Part shown: positions 37,678 through 49,754 of the stretch, piece after piece
Layout: every line of letters starts with the position of its first letter
Position numbering within the stretch: position 1 is the stretch's first letter
Origin: Todiramphus chloris collaris
Lineage: Eukaryota; Chordata; Aves; Coraciiformes; Alcedinidae
DNA: 64,000 nucleotides
Direction: 5' to 3'
NCBI GenBank assembly: GCA_025345505.1
Contig: JANVCC010009942.1
Span: forward strand, 1,367,443-1,431,442
The notes under the pieces: generated by a model
What the model was told of the DNA's origin: nothing
The model's input: the letters and a program-made list of their open reading frames with translations, nothing else
Database searches by the model: none
Program-made: the position numbers and the translations under genes

Positions 37678-38949
37678 TTAAAAATATATTCCGGTTTCTA
37701 CTGGGTGTTTAATTCTATTGTGTTTCCAGCCTTCATAAGTATCTGAATGTTTCTTGCAACACCAAAGGGTACATTGAATAATTATACAAGTTAAAGCAAC
37801 CAAAATAGCAAATCCTACTATGAATGCAAAGATTTGTCTCAAACAAGCTAAGTTTGGAAGCCAAGAAGTCAATCTTTCCCAAAGTTTCCTGAATCCCCAA
37901 CTAGTATCATCTTTAGTGACTTAATGAAAAACTCAAAAACAATTTACCCAAATCTTCCTTGATTCTACTTTCCTGGTTTACATATACACAACAACTCTGA
38001 TTGATAATTGTACAAACCCTCCTTCCTTCAGGGGTAATAAGTCCAGTGCCATTCTATTATGTAAAACTACTTTTCAAAATGAATTTACCTCTGTCTGAAG
38101 ACTGTGGATGGCATCTGTAGTGATGTTAAATACGTCATCCAGAGCGGCTGAAATATTCACCGTAGCTTTCTCGAGTTCACTGACCCCTAACCAAGGTAAA
38201 AACCACCTAACAAAACTATGGAATCCCATTCCCATTTTGCTAAGGGATTGTCTTCCTATTTAGATCTTATCCAGGGGGATTAAGTATCCAATTGTACACA
38301 TTCCCTTCCACCTTGCAGAGCTGTTTTCTACTAATGCCGTCTCCCCACAATCACCAATACCTATCAGGTAGCCACACTGTGCCATCCACACTGATAACAC
38401 CGATTTCCCAGTATGTCCCAACCTCAGCTTGCATAAGTTTTCAATTGTGTGTGATTACAAAAATCTATGTACGTAACATTCAATCCTGTCAGATTCCATG
38501 TGCCCACTTTCACTGTAGTCTGATGTAATAATCATTCCATCCATCATTGCAAGTACAGATATTAAAATTTAAACAGATCAATGGGGAGCAAAGGCAATTT
38601 TTTTATCTATTCCTCCAATTACAGTTATTATTGTTAATCAGAAACTGAGTTTCAATATCTTCTAATATTTGTAAATTGAATTCTGGGCCAAATGTATATC
38701 TCAAATTATCAGAAGAACAATAACCTCCATCGGGCCTTTTCCAAAATTCAGGCCAGGTTCAGAGTTCCAATGAGTTGAGGCCACAATGTGTAGAGGCAGC
38801 CTCATGTCTCCCTTAGTTAAGGCAGTCCAAATCCAGCAGTCTTTAGTAGCGTTAGTTAACATTCAGACAGGTTCAAAATGTGTGTTCCTGTCCCAAGCAA
38901 CAACAATATTTACGATAATTAACACAATCATAAAAGACATGATTCCCAT
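37678..38949 (-). pseudogene. broken retroviral env, gammaretrovirus-type
   Basis: An old env gene encoding a surface and a transmembrane glycoprotein for cell entry. It starts at an ATG (38949-38947) with a hydrophobic leader, followed by a surface-subunit segment with CWIW where a CWxC-like motif would be expected. The transmembrane part shows a heptad region and a CX6CC motif (C codon at 38014-38012, CC at 37993-37988). Then come a membrane-spanning stretch (IFAFIVGFAILVALTCIII) and a short tail ending at 37678. In-frame stops (for example TGA near 38080 and several in the surface part) and a frameshift before the CX6CC motif break it. It is also short for an env, so internal sequence is lost. 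No product is expected. Confidence 0.8.
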
Positions 38950-38950
38950 T

Positions 38951-39031
38951 TCACTTCCTCTGCAATTTTAACTGAAGTGGTCCTGCAGGTTCAGATGTCC
39001 ACTGCTTATTGGGAGCCCTTTTCATGGTCTT
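38951..39031 (-). pseudogene. end of pol (integrase C-terminus) of the same ERV
   Basis: About 26 codons end with SEPAGPLQLKLQRK and a TGA at 38953-38951, one base before the env ATG. A basic, leucine/proline-rich end abutting env is the usual arrangement of pol and env in retroviruses. Similarity stops near 39031, so the rest of pol and gag is missing. The assignment rests on position and composition and is an inference. Confidence 0.55.
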
Positions 39032-42000
39032 TAATATTGTTTAAGTTACTTGATGCATTGTATAAGTTACTCAATACAGTCTACTCAATGTTATCCATCA
39101 GTCATGCAGGTGTCCCGTGGTAATAATTTCAAGACATCCTGAATGATGAGGGATAGTTGCAAAATGATACAGAACTTAAAAGAGAACTATCTTACATTGT
39201 GGCAGACCAAGAAAAGCAGAATATTTAAGATTAATAGATGTTTTAGACAGTGATAGAGATAATAATAAACACTTCTAAGCATCAGAAATCTTTAAACATC
39301 TGGAGGAGAAAGGAGTTATGAGCCAGAACAGACTAACAGAAGAAAACTGAGGAAGGAAATGTTGCAGCAAGGTTGTAGTCAAAGAAAGACACAGTTCCCT
39401 CAAAACTTTCAAAGTTGTCATAAAAATGTAGTTGCTAATGTATAAAACTGAAAATCCACACTACTAATTTGTCTCCATTGGGAAGTCTCAATTTATGCAT
39501 GTCCAATGATTTTCAAGTCATATATAGCTACCAAAAATTACCACCATGCATGTATTTTCTGTTAGGGACATGCAGGCATGTCTAACATGCTAGATCTGAT
39601 AAGATCACAGACTGTTAAAGTGAAGCCTTTTATTGTAATCACGCATTTCTCATTGTCAAAGTGTTGCATTTAAACACCCTGTCACCTATATCAGTAAGAA
39701 GACCATTTACCTTTGAATGAAGGAAAATTACAGTTGGGAAGGGATGTGGCAAGAGAGAACATAATAAGACCATTACGTAGTCATTATTTGAGATTGCACA
39801 GAAACTTATTTTGCTGAAAGTAACAGCAGTCAACCAGACCTCACATGGAGTAGATTGTCTAATAAGGCTCACATTTTTACTCTGTACTCAGAAGTTCAGG
39901 CAACAGACCTATGAAAAACAACTCAGAAAATTGGTTCACTGCTGAGAAAGAGGTAAAACCAGAGTTACAGCCTTTCAAGGCTTGGCTTTTCTATTTTCTT
40001 TGGAGTAACAAGAACTAAAAATTATCTGTCCATATATTTTTGCAAGATCATTTTTAAGTCCTTTCTTTACATCTTCATTTTATAGATTTTATCTCTTTAA
40101 AAGTAGGCCATATTAAGGAAAGCAAAGATTATGCTATATTTAAGTCTCAAGCCTATCAATTTACTTTTCAGATAACTAATTTTGAGCCTTCATCTGAAGT
40201 GAAAGGTGAAATTTTAACTAGGATGTTTAAGCAAATCAAAATAAAGTTTGAAGCCTTAGACTAGAAAGAGAAAGAGAGCAGATGAGTGAATGTACTCAAC
40301 AGACTGTTCTCAGAGATTACACCTAATGTAAAATACATATATGTGGAAATCTCCTTCTATGCTTAATCATTTCAAAGTATCATTTTGTTCACAACAGTGA
40401 AGAAATCAACCTTCTGCGTCCAGAAAATCTTCTTTATTCCCATGTGTTACAATCTGGAACATTATTCATTGTTTGCTCTAGGAATTTTCCTTTTATATGT
40501 TTTAATGAGAATCAAAACATTACCTCAATAAATTAAAATCTTACTTAATGCTTTTTAGCTTTCTATTTAATATGACTATATTTTTCTTTTTTTTTTTTTT
40601 TAAAAACTGCTCCAGAGTGAAGATTAAAAAATAAGTTCCATCTGTAAGGATGCAAAATAATTTTTAGCTCTAAGTAGTTTCAACAAAAAAAAAAGTCATA
40701 TAATGAAATAGCATTTTGATAAAGACGTTGAATTAAAAGATGTTCTTTCTAATCCTGCAAGTGAAATGCCTTATTACCATTATCATCTAAAACATTTGCT
40801 ATGTATTTGGATGTGATATTGTACACTATTTAAACAGCAACCCTGAAAGGTGTTAAATGTTCAGATTCTAAAGTAAGATTTAACTGCATCATTTACTAGT
40901 AATGCAGAATGTTACTGGAAATATGTTCAAAAAATATAAAGTAAATTTGTAACTCTAAATCTGCACTCACCCAATCATAACACAAATGAAAGTATTACTG
41001 TGCATATGCTTATGTACAAATATAACTTTGTTAGTAAAATTATGGTTACTAATGATCTGAACATGGTTGAAAATTCTGCAGCATCAGTTGAAGGAATGCA
41101 TATTATGAACAGATGACAATGGTTTAGAAAAGAGAAACTATTGCAATCCATTTTATGTGAGAATCAGTATACTTAACCAGACAAAGAGTCTTTCTATCCA
41201 CTGTCCTATAACCCATACTGGACGTAAGCAGGTACTTGACGGAAGGAAGAACAGAACAGACATAGTTGATATGCCAACCAAGGTAGATCTTCCCAAGTAA
41301 CCTCCTCAATCTATCAATTTTCTTCACAAAGAATTTCCTTAGCTAGGTATGTTTTAAGTTATAAATAAAATATGTCATCAATAAGGCAATGAAGTAGCAT
41401 CCAACTTTATTATGAATTGTGTGTACTAATTATTAGGTTATATGATCAGATGCTCATCTCAAGTCTCCAAGGAGAGAGGTGTGGAATACTGACAACAGCT
41501 TGGTTCTATACGTAGCCCAAATCCTTTGCCTATGCACCCCCTTGTTGCTTCTGCTGATTTAGAGAAAGAAACACATAAGAAAAAACATAGTATGTAATCC
41601 AGCTTAACAGAGATGATAAAACAGTAAGTGTGCACACAGACCTGTAGAAAGACTGCATCATGTAAATGCTCAGAATTAATATGCTTCTATTTTGTTTCTC
41701 TCTCCCAGATATGCATTGGCTGTTTAGATGCTAGGCATCATTCTGCACACAACCAAACAAGGTGCCTCTGAGCTGCTCTGTGCTCTCCTTCAACAGTTCA
41801 TCATGTCCTTCCAGGACAAGCTTGGATGGAATTGTCCTAAAGACTGGATTCACTCACAGCTTCTGGATGGATCACCCTCTTGAAGTGATTTCTATCTTTC
41901 CCTCCACTATTTTGCGCCTGTGACAGTCCAGTAGTTTTCTTACTGTATTTATAAGCTGTGGCCATGTATGATTGAAATGCAAATCAGAAAGAGGCTAAGA

Positions 42001-42796
42001 CAGCTTCGATAGTGAAGCCAATCTAGAATGACAGTTTCTAACATGAAAAAATCCTCATGAGGAAGACACTGTGTATTCCTATAATTGAGTAAGCTTCCTT
42101 ATTTTTTTTGTCATTTCTAAATTGACATTAGCATGACAAAGTGAAAAGTACGTATTAAGATACTCTTTTCTTATACCTTTCATTTTGCACTGCCTTTTCG
42201 AAAGTGAATCACTATTTTCAAGTAGTGTGTGGCCTTGGGTTTGGCTGATTGCCCAAAGAAATATTTTAACAAAGTAACTATTTTTCTGGATAACTGCTCA
42301 AAAAAAACTACAACAAAGCAATACCTGAAAAGTATAAATCTTTTAAAAATTGTTAATACCTCCTCCACTTATGGTAAAGCTGATCTTAATGAATTCCCAG
42401 CTTCCTACTTCACTACAACTTTATACATAATTGGAAGCAGTCTTTTACTTTTTGAATGTTCACTTGAAAGGTGAGCCATTATAGCTGTAGATCTTGGCAT
42501 CAACAATCATCTAAGCAGATCAGTGAGCAACAGACTAGGAAGAATCAGAGAAAACACTAAAAGAAATCACTTAGCAAATGAACAGTATCTTTATAGTGAC
42601 AATTCAATTAGCTATGGAACAAGAAAAGAGGCTTTTCTACTCTGTTTAACACAACAGTGTCAAATTAGGTGAATGCAATAACATAGAAGAGAGTGCACTC
42701 ACAGTAAGAAATCCCTCCTATCTATGGAATGCATATAGGAATGTAATAATAATTGAAAAATAAAATAATGTCTTATAATAAAAATCCTACATAATC
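39032..42796. other. AT-rich DNA, no gene seen
   Basis: Presumed intron. Poly-T at about 40580-40602 is the only simple feature noted. The lost 5' part of the nearby ERV might be expected here, but I cannot recognise it. Confidence 0.5.
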
Positions 42797-43073
42797 AGGC
42801 TTTACAGAAGTCCAGGTAGACAACATCCATAGCTTTTCCCTCATCCACTAGGCAGTTCATCTTATCACAGAAACAGATCAGGTTTATAAAGCAGGACCTG
42901 CCTTTCATAAACCCATCCTGACTAGGCTTGATCACATGGTTGTCCTGTATATGGTGTGTAATGGCACTCAAGTTGATCTGCTCCATAACTTTCCCTGGCA
43001 CCAATGTCAGACTGACAGGTCTGTAGTTCTCCATATCCTTCTTTTGTCCCTTCCTGTAGATGGGAGTCACATT
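42797..43073 (-). mobile_element. CR1 fragment, minus strand, RT middle
   Basis: The minus strand encodes the front half of the CR1 reverse transcriptase without a stop (YRPVSLTLVPGKVMEQ, then AMDVVYLDFCKA containing the first catalytic aspartate). Both ends are truncated. It abuts another minus-strand CR1 copy at 43075. Confidence 0.9.
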
Positions 43074-43074
43074 T

Positions 43075-44012
43075 ACAGAATCACAGAATTACTGAGGCTG
43101 GAAAAGACCTCTGAGGTCATCAAGTCCAGCCTATGATCTAACGCCACCACATGAGCTAGACGATGGCACAAAGCGCCACATCCAGCCTTTCTTTAAACAC
43201 ATCCAGGGATGGTGATTCCATCACCTCCCTGGGCAGTCCATTCCAATGTCTGATCACCCTTTCTGTTGGGAAATGCTTCCTCATATCCAATTGAAACCTC
43301 CCCTGCCATAGCTTCAGGTCATGCCCTCTCATCCTGTCACTCCTTGCCTGGGAGAAGAGCCTGACCCCCACCTGACTACAGCCTCCCTTCAAGTAGTTGT
43401 AGAGAGCAAAAATGTCACCCCTGAGTCTCCTCCAGGCTAAAAAACCCCAGCTCCCTCAGCCTCTCCTCATAAGACTTTCCTTCTATTCCTTTCACCAGCC
43501 TCATTGCTCTACTCTGGATCCGCTCCAGCACCTCAGTATCCTTCATGAAGTGAGAGGCCCAGAATTGTACCCTGTACTCGAGGTGGGGCCTCACCAGTGC
43601 TGAGTACAGGAGAAGAATCACATCCCTAGTCGGGCTGGCCACACTCTTCCTGATAGAAGCCAGGATTCCGTTGGCCTTCCAGGACACCTGAGCACACTGC
43701 TGGCTCATGTTCAACTGGTTGTCAACCAGCACTCGTAGGTCTCTCTCCAGGGGGCTATTCTCTCCAGCCACTCCTTCCCCAGTCTAGCGCTGCATGGGAT
43801 TATTGTGGACAAAGTGCAGGACCCTGTGCTTGGTCCTGTTGAACATCATTGGCCTTGGCCCATCGACCCAGCCTGTCCAGGTCCCTCTGCAGCATCTTCT
43901 TACCCTCCGTCAGATTGACACTCCCTCCCAATTTGGTGTCATCTGCAAATTTTCTGAGGGTAGACTCAATCCCCACATCCAGGTCATCAATAAAGATGTT
44001 ATCTTACATCTT
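43075..44012 (-). mobile_element. CR1 fragment, minus strand, with 3' end
   Basis: On the minus strand this runs from the reverse transcriptase active-site region (about 44012-43900) to the CR1 3' end (ACAGAATCACAGAATT complement at 43074-43089). Two long frames remain, 43771-43415 and 43392-43156, carrying the ORF2 C-terminal region ([34 protein letters not shown]). It lies directly next to the RT fragment at 42797-43073. Confidence 0.93.
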
Positions 44013-44324
44013 GGGAAGGTTACTGAACAAATTATCTTGGAAACCTCTTGTAAGCATATGCAGGACAAGAAGAGATTAGGAAAACTCAGCATATGGCAGA
44101 TAATATGTGACAACCTCAATTCCCTTTCATAAAGAAATTCCTGTCTCTGTGAAACATATGAGTACAGCATCAAGGTTTTTGACAGCTTTTCACTGAAATG
44201 TTTTAACAAAGCAAGAAAGATAGGAGCTAGATGACTGAACTACAAGGCATACAACAGACTGCTTGGACCCTCAGGCTAGTAGACAAAAGTGGCTCTATAT
44301 CTAAGCAGCAGCTATATAAAAACA

Positions 44325-44480
44325 GAGTTCCCTAGGAGTTAATACTAGAGCTCAGACTGATTAACACCTTCACAACTATCTGGACAGTATGATGTAACAA
44401 ACTCTCAGTAAATTTGCAGATGACACCAGAACTGTGGGTGCACCTGGTACGTAAGGGCTGCAATTCACAGGGCTCTGGCA
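44325..44480 (+). mobile_element. possible old CR1 fragment, RT active-site region
   Basis: The segment 'aactctcagtaaatttgcagatgacaccagaact' (near 44400-44433) matches the CR1 codons for LSKFADDT. Flanks are poorly conserved. Confidence 0.55.
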
Positions 44481-44860
44481 TGACAGAAATCATATAAAGT
44501 TCAGAAAAGGCAAAAAAAAAGACCCTCAGCTTAGATTATTATTTTCTATTACGTGACTTTTGAAAAGCTTATCTTAAACTTTATCCGATAATTGAAAACC
44601 TTTCGGTCAAAGAGGGCTATGCCATGGTTTAGAATTTTTCAGATACATCTTTTGATTAAAAGTAACTATTGCAAAATGCCTGGTTCTAATGGTAGCTGTT
44701 TCTAGTAATTTCTAGGGTTTTTTTCTTAAACTAGGAATTATATTCACACGTACACTATTCATCTACAGTTTACAGTAATGTCTATTTCCAGCTTATGCTA
44801 TATAAATAATGATTTCAAAGGGCAAAGAGGTCATTTTCTATTAATTTTGTATTATATACA

Positions 44861-44954
44861 CATATTAATTTTCCATTATATATAATTATATATATTATAT
44901 ACTTTTCTATTGTATATTATTATATATACATATTAATTTTCTATTATATATAAG
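44861..44954. repeat. AT-rich tandem duplication, about 68-bp period
   Basis: CATATTAATTTTCYATTATATATA occurs at 44861 and again at 44929, with AT dinucleotide-rich filler between the copies. Confidence 0.75.
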
Positions 44955-45904
44955 ACATTATAGAGTAGTCAACTTAGGGTAAGCATTTTATTAAAGGTTA
45001 ACTACTTTTAGGTAAGGTATAGGTCAATATAAATTGAGATAAAAGAACAACTCAAGTCTTTCTCAGAATTCTACAGGCCAATATACAAAGATAAGAGACT
45101 GTGATGACCTGTGACATCTGAAGAGGAATTGAAGCAAGATGGTTAAGAATGGCTGAGGATTAATAATGGACTGAGAACTGAGAGTTTGGGAAAAACACAA
45201 AGGACTTTTAAGAAGAATACTGATTACTTAATATTGTGTTAAGAATATATATATGTGATGAATTTTGTAAGTCCTTTGCCACTCACTGAGGTGATGGCCC
45301 AACTCTGAGTTGTTAAGTAAAGCAAATGTAGAGTAATCCACTATATGGCAAAATCCTTTAAAATCATAAGTTAAAATAATCCTTTTCTTTGGAAGGTAAG
45401 TGTGAGATCTGAAGTTTTCCACAAGTATTAAGAATTACTATTATGCAAATATTCTGGTATGGGGCCTCACGCCTTCACAGCTTCCTCAATGCAAGTCTCA
45501 AACAAATTATTTTTAAGTTGTTCTCCAAAATTATTCCAGGATACATACAGCAACATAGAAATTGTTGACGCTGGTTACCAGAATAGAAGACTCTTAAAAG
45601 CCAGGGCATGCATTCTAAAAAACATCAAGGCTTCCAACATCCACTGAACTTCACAAATTCCCTCTGATATTTCCCACTGATAGATCTGAGCTCAAAGGCT
45701 GACTTAATTTTGGTTTCCATACTAATTAAATATGCTTTTCTTTGTAACAGATACTGCAGGCCTGTCTGTTTCTAAACTTTCCTGTAGAAAGTCTGTCAAT
45801 TGTTGTGTTTCACAAATATAACTGTTGCTCCCAGCTGCTCAGTCTATCAGTTTGCAAGCATTTGATTTTACAGCTCATGTTAGCAATTTTGCATGTTAAT
45901 TTTT

Positions 45905-46015
45905 AATTATGTCAATTATTTTTAATAATCATAATTTTAATAATAATCATAATTTTTAATAATAATAATCATAATTTTTAATAATAATCATAATTTTTAA
46001 TTATGTCAATTAAAG
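45905..46015. repeat. AATAATCATAATTTTT-type tandem repeat
   Basis: About five imperfect copies of a unit reading TAATAATCATAATTTTTAA, with varying numbers of ATA. Confidence 0.85.
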
Positions 46016-46069
46016 ACATAAATCTTTCATATTAACAATAATCTTTAGTATTGTCCTAGTTTAACTTGG

Positions 46070-46218
46070 TGTCTTGGTTCGAAAGACAGATGTCTGCCAA
46101 GGAAGGCAGGAGCCTCCCTTGGAATGGAAAATGCAACCCCCTCCCCTCCGAATGCTTGTAATTTTGAAATTGAGGGGCTTTCAGACGAAGATGAGGAATA
46201 GGAATAACAGTTCTTTAC

Positions 46219-46249
<31 letters not shown>

Positions 46250-46789
46250 AGGCAAACAAACAACAGTAACTATGGTAGTAACAACAAACAGAACCAGGAA
46301 CCCAGTGCCAACCTCTCTCGGCTGCAAGCACTCTCCCCTTTGGTGCAGTTCCACTCACAGCCGGCAGGGCCGCGAGCGGCTCCCGGTGAGCAGGGAGGGC
46401 GCGATGGTTTCCCCGCCGCTCCGGAGCCAGCTCAGTCCTCACGTGGCAACGGCCGACGAAAAGCCCGCTTCACAAGCCCACCTGAGCAGCCGATCCCGGT
46501 ACCCCGCAGGATCCTCGGGAGACAGTAGAAGGAGAGCAGGAGACGCAGTGGGGACGACCTCTCTCTACCACGAGGGCAGGTTCTCTCCCCCTCGAATGCA
46601 GGGAGAAAAACGAAGAGCCCTAGGGGCTCCACCCAACCCCCTTTATTGGGCGGCTGGCTGGACCCCCTCCCCCTGTGACCAGGTCTTTTTGTCTATCTTA
46701 AGTACAGCAATTTATCGCCTTGACGAACAAATATGGAAAAGTTCTTTAAAACGAAAAGGAAAACAAAAGAACTCCCCAAAACCCCAACA
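46070..46789. mobile_element. solo LTR, copy 2 of the two-copy family
   Basis: A 720-bp relative of 31183-31936 in the same orientation, starting TGTCTTGGTTCG and ending CCCCAACA. The flanks CTTGG (46065-46069) and GTTGG (46790-46794) match at four of five positions, consistent with a decayed 5-bp target duplication. A TA run at about 46219-46244 is longer than in copy 1. The GC-rich middle differs from copy 1 by indels. The 260-codon plus-strand frame across it (46074-46856) is not a gene, because it crosses the LTR boundary and encodes the TA repeat. Confidence 0.82.
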
Positions 46790-49525
46790 GTTGGGCAAAA
46801 AAAAAAAAAAAAACAAAACAAAATCAGCATCGGGCTCCCTGTATTCATGGAAATAAATTAGAAGAGTGAAAGGAATGACAAGATACTGTGATGTTTCCTT
46901 AGAGGCAGAAAAGTCAGAGTTTACAAAGTGAAATATTTACAAAAAAATTACTGAATGTTGAACTTTCTAGCTTTTAATCTCCTCTGCTGTTTGTTTTTGT
47001 TGGTTTATTTTTTAATGAGAAGCTTCATTCGAGTAACTGTAGAGCATTCCTCCACAAAGCTAACATAAAACCAGAAACAATCCCGAAACATCATAAAGAC
47101 AAAAACAGAGAACAAGGGAGTGAAATGGAGAGTGTATGTGCAAGTGCATGTGCATATGTTCATATGTTTAGGAATAGAATGCATATTTTATTTTAAAAAC
47201 TATATTCACTGTCACTGGTTTTAGTTTTGCACATTCCAGGTATTTAAATCACAATGTTAATATGCTTTATAATGCTGTCTTTGGGATCTGTTAACATATT
47301 CCTCCAAAACCATACATTTTTAATTTAATTTGTTTACAGTGGTAAAATTCTTTCACCTCAGTATGAGTTTCTGTGAGCCAAATGCTCTTCACCTTCTGCC
47401 TTCACCTACCCACTGAACACAGAGAATCCTCCTGTCTGCCACCCACAGCTTGATTTTCTTTTATCAACTGCACATTTTCATACATTCAAAGACAATGGAG
47501 ATAAGTTGTATCTCCACAGACATAGTTCCCCTAAGTTTGTGTGTTTTCATGCAGACAAGAAGATGGATAAAAGGATAGCTTTCTCCAGCTGTTTGGCTGG
47601 CATCAAAAGCAGGTAAACAGGAAATGCACGGCTGCTTGAGAGAGCTAACAACTGGAAAATGTCACTAAACATCTAGAGAAATTGAATTTCATGAACAATA
47701 GTCTTCCTGTAGCAGAATAATTGCTCTTTATCTAAGAAAGAATAATAAAAGCTAAGATGTTATATTGCAAAGAAACATAAAAATTATAATTGCTTCTGCT
47801 TACGTGTTCAGTTTGGGTTGGTTTGTTTAAACAGCCTGGCAGCTCCATTCAACAATCTGTAGATCTACTGTTACCCTGTCATCCTAAGAAATAAACTTAC
47901 TCATAGCTAAATCTTGCTTTGTCCAGTTTTAAAACATTCTAATCTATCTCTTGATACCCAGGACAAATTCTTAGCCACAGAGTAGTGTCTCACAGATACA
48001 ATCATTTTCTGAGTACGACATGTAGCTACCCATAATAACCAGGATGTTTTACATTTGTTATTTATTTGAATACCCTTCAAACTCTCTTGCTCTAGCACAT
48101 TTGAATCCATCCTAGAAAATAATAAAGTCTCTAGAAATATATTATCACTTTGACTTTTTCATAGGACAGAACTAAGTTTTTCATTCTGCTTTCCAACCTT
48201 CTACTACATTGGGTAAATACTTTTTTTTTTTTTTTTCACTGTTACTAAAGCTAGTGAAAAAAAGCATAACTTCTGTGTTTTGTACAGTTTACACAGGACA
48301 TCCAAAATACTATTGCAGTTTCAAAGCCAAATACTCTGAAATATAGAAAGTCCAGGAATGGGAGCTGTAACCTATACTTACTTTCCTTTCATATCCCAGA
48401 CCAATTTTCACTCCAGCCTCCATGGATAGAAAACAACAAAAAAAAACCTCAAGAAGCCAATCTATCTTCAAAACTTTACTAAATGACGTGATCTTTATAT
48501 CTCTAAATAATTTTTACATTTGTAATCCATCTAAATGTTTACATGCTTTTATGGATGTAGACAGTCTTTCTATGAGCATTGGTTTCACCTATTCCAAAAA
48601 TAAAGATATCCACATGGAATAAGATTTGAGAGGTAATATTAAATTTAACATTAGTCTTAGATGGCTTTTGCCATAGTACCCTAATGAATACTTCCGTTTT
48701 TTCTCTACCAGTCCTATATTCTTTTCACAGCTACATTTTTCAGAATACAGTATTGTCTCTGAAGACATATCCAAAAGTTCTTAAGTCCTGCATTTCAGCT
48801 CTCAGTGGGTTCATCTTTCCTTTTCAATACTTATTCTCAGGTTACCAAATGGCTGCACAGCCTTCACCATTGTAAGCAAAAATTTCATACTAACAATATT
48901 ATTTTGGAAAATATTAATATTTGGAAAATATTAATATTAATCCATGGAATATGAATTTCATATTTTAGATTTTTTTTTTTTAATAGCATGTTATTGGAAA
49001 CATTTAAGAACTGGAAAGGTTACTCTAGAAAATGTGCATATTGTAAGAAGTCACAAAGGTAATATGAAGAGCCTATAGTGCAAGTCATTATAAACAAATA
49101 TGGTCAACTATTTACATTACAAATAATGTAATTAGAGAGGATCAGGCGAATTCCTCTCATGATTCCTTGAAACTTGTTTGAAACTGTATCATGTAAGAAA
49201 TTTTATGAATACAAAAAGGATCCTGTCTTTATTACAGTAAGAAAAAAATGGTTATTCAAGCCTCCAGAAGTCTTGTTTTTGGATATAAAGTATCAGTAAT
49301 GTTCAGAGAAAATGTTTTCTAGGGTTTGTATTTGGAGATGATCAAAAGGTTTACAAGCAGTATTATCAAATTTCAGCCACAAATTTATATATTAAGATTT
49401 TATTCTTCTTTTTCACTTATTTAGGGGATTTAGAAAAGAAATAAACTTCTGTCTGAGAAGCAGCATCTGCTGTCCTGCACATGCCACTGAAAAAGTCAAA
49501 TCAAGAAAAAAATGATGGACCTTAC
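46790..49525. other. AT-rich intron next to the PDE4D7-type exon, no other gene seen
   Basis: Contains poly-A (46797-46813) and poly-T (48222-48237) tracts. No further exon-like segment is recognised. Confidence 0.5.
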
Positions 49526-49754
49526 CTGCTGGACTCAGCAGATGTAATAGTAGTCAGAGGAGGAATCCTCAGTGTAAGGGTCATGGGCCTTGGGATACTG
49601 TCAGTGTCAGCCTTTCTATCCCAGTCTGCCTGTTCTAGCTGTCTGAAAGCCAGAGAGGGAAGCTGGATGTTACGGGATGATAATCTCCGCACAAAATAGG
49701 TCTCCATTCCCTGAAAAGTCTCTTCGTCCTCAGTGCTGTGAGGAAGAGTTTCTT
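49526..49754 (-). CDS. PDE4D: PDE4D alternative exon, PDE4D7-type N-terminus
   Basis: An internal coding exon of the cAMP-specific phosphodiesterase PDE4D, specific to the PDE4D7-type long isoform. On the minus strand an acceptor (TTTCAG, with a T-run about 20 bases upstream) precedes 49754, and a strong donor (CAG then GTAAGG) follows 49526. The 229 bp divide as 2 + 75 codons + 2. Recognised segments are EETLPHS, RRLSSRNIQLPSLAFRQLEQADW and ITSAESS, which correspond to the mammalian PDE4D7 N-terminus as I know it. The start phase fits a preceding exon that ends with G of a glutamate codon. The end phase equals that of the PDE4D4-type exon, so both can join the same shared exon. An internal ATG (METYFV) is the first ATG in this exon, but in mammals translation begins in the previous exon, which I did not find. 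Confidence 0.92.

Larger units (their letters stand above)
44013..46069. other. AT-rich DNA with tandem AT repeats, no gene seen
   Basis: Contains a faint CR1 trace (44325-44480), an AT-rich tandem duplication (44861-44954) and a TAA/ATCATAATTTTT repeat (about 45905-46015). No protein-like frame is present. Confidence 0.5.

Noticed and set aside
46074-46856. Plus-strand frame of 260 codons
   Set aside because: It covers the sibling LTR, encodes the TA repeat as IYIYIY and runs into a poly-A tract beyond the LTR end.
49522-49707. Stand-alone 61-codon gene starting METYFV
   Set aside because: The frame extends upstream to a good splice acceptor, and its last codon runs into a GT donor. It is an exon, not a complete small gene.
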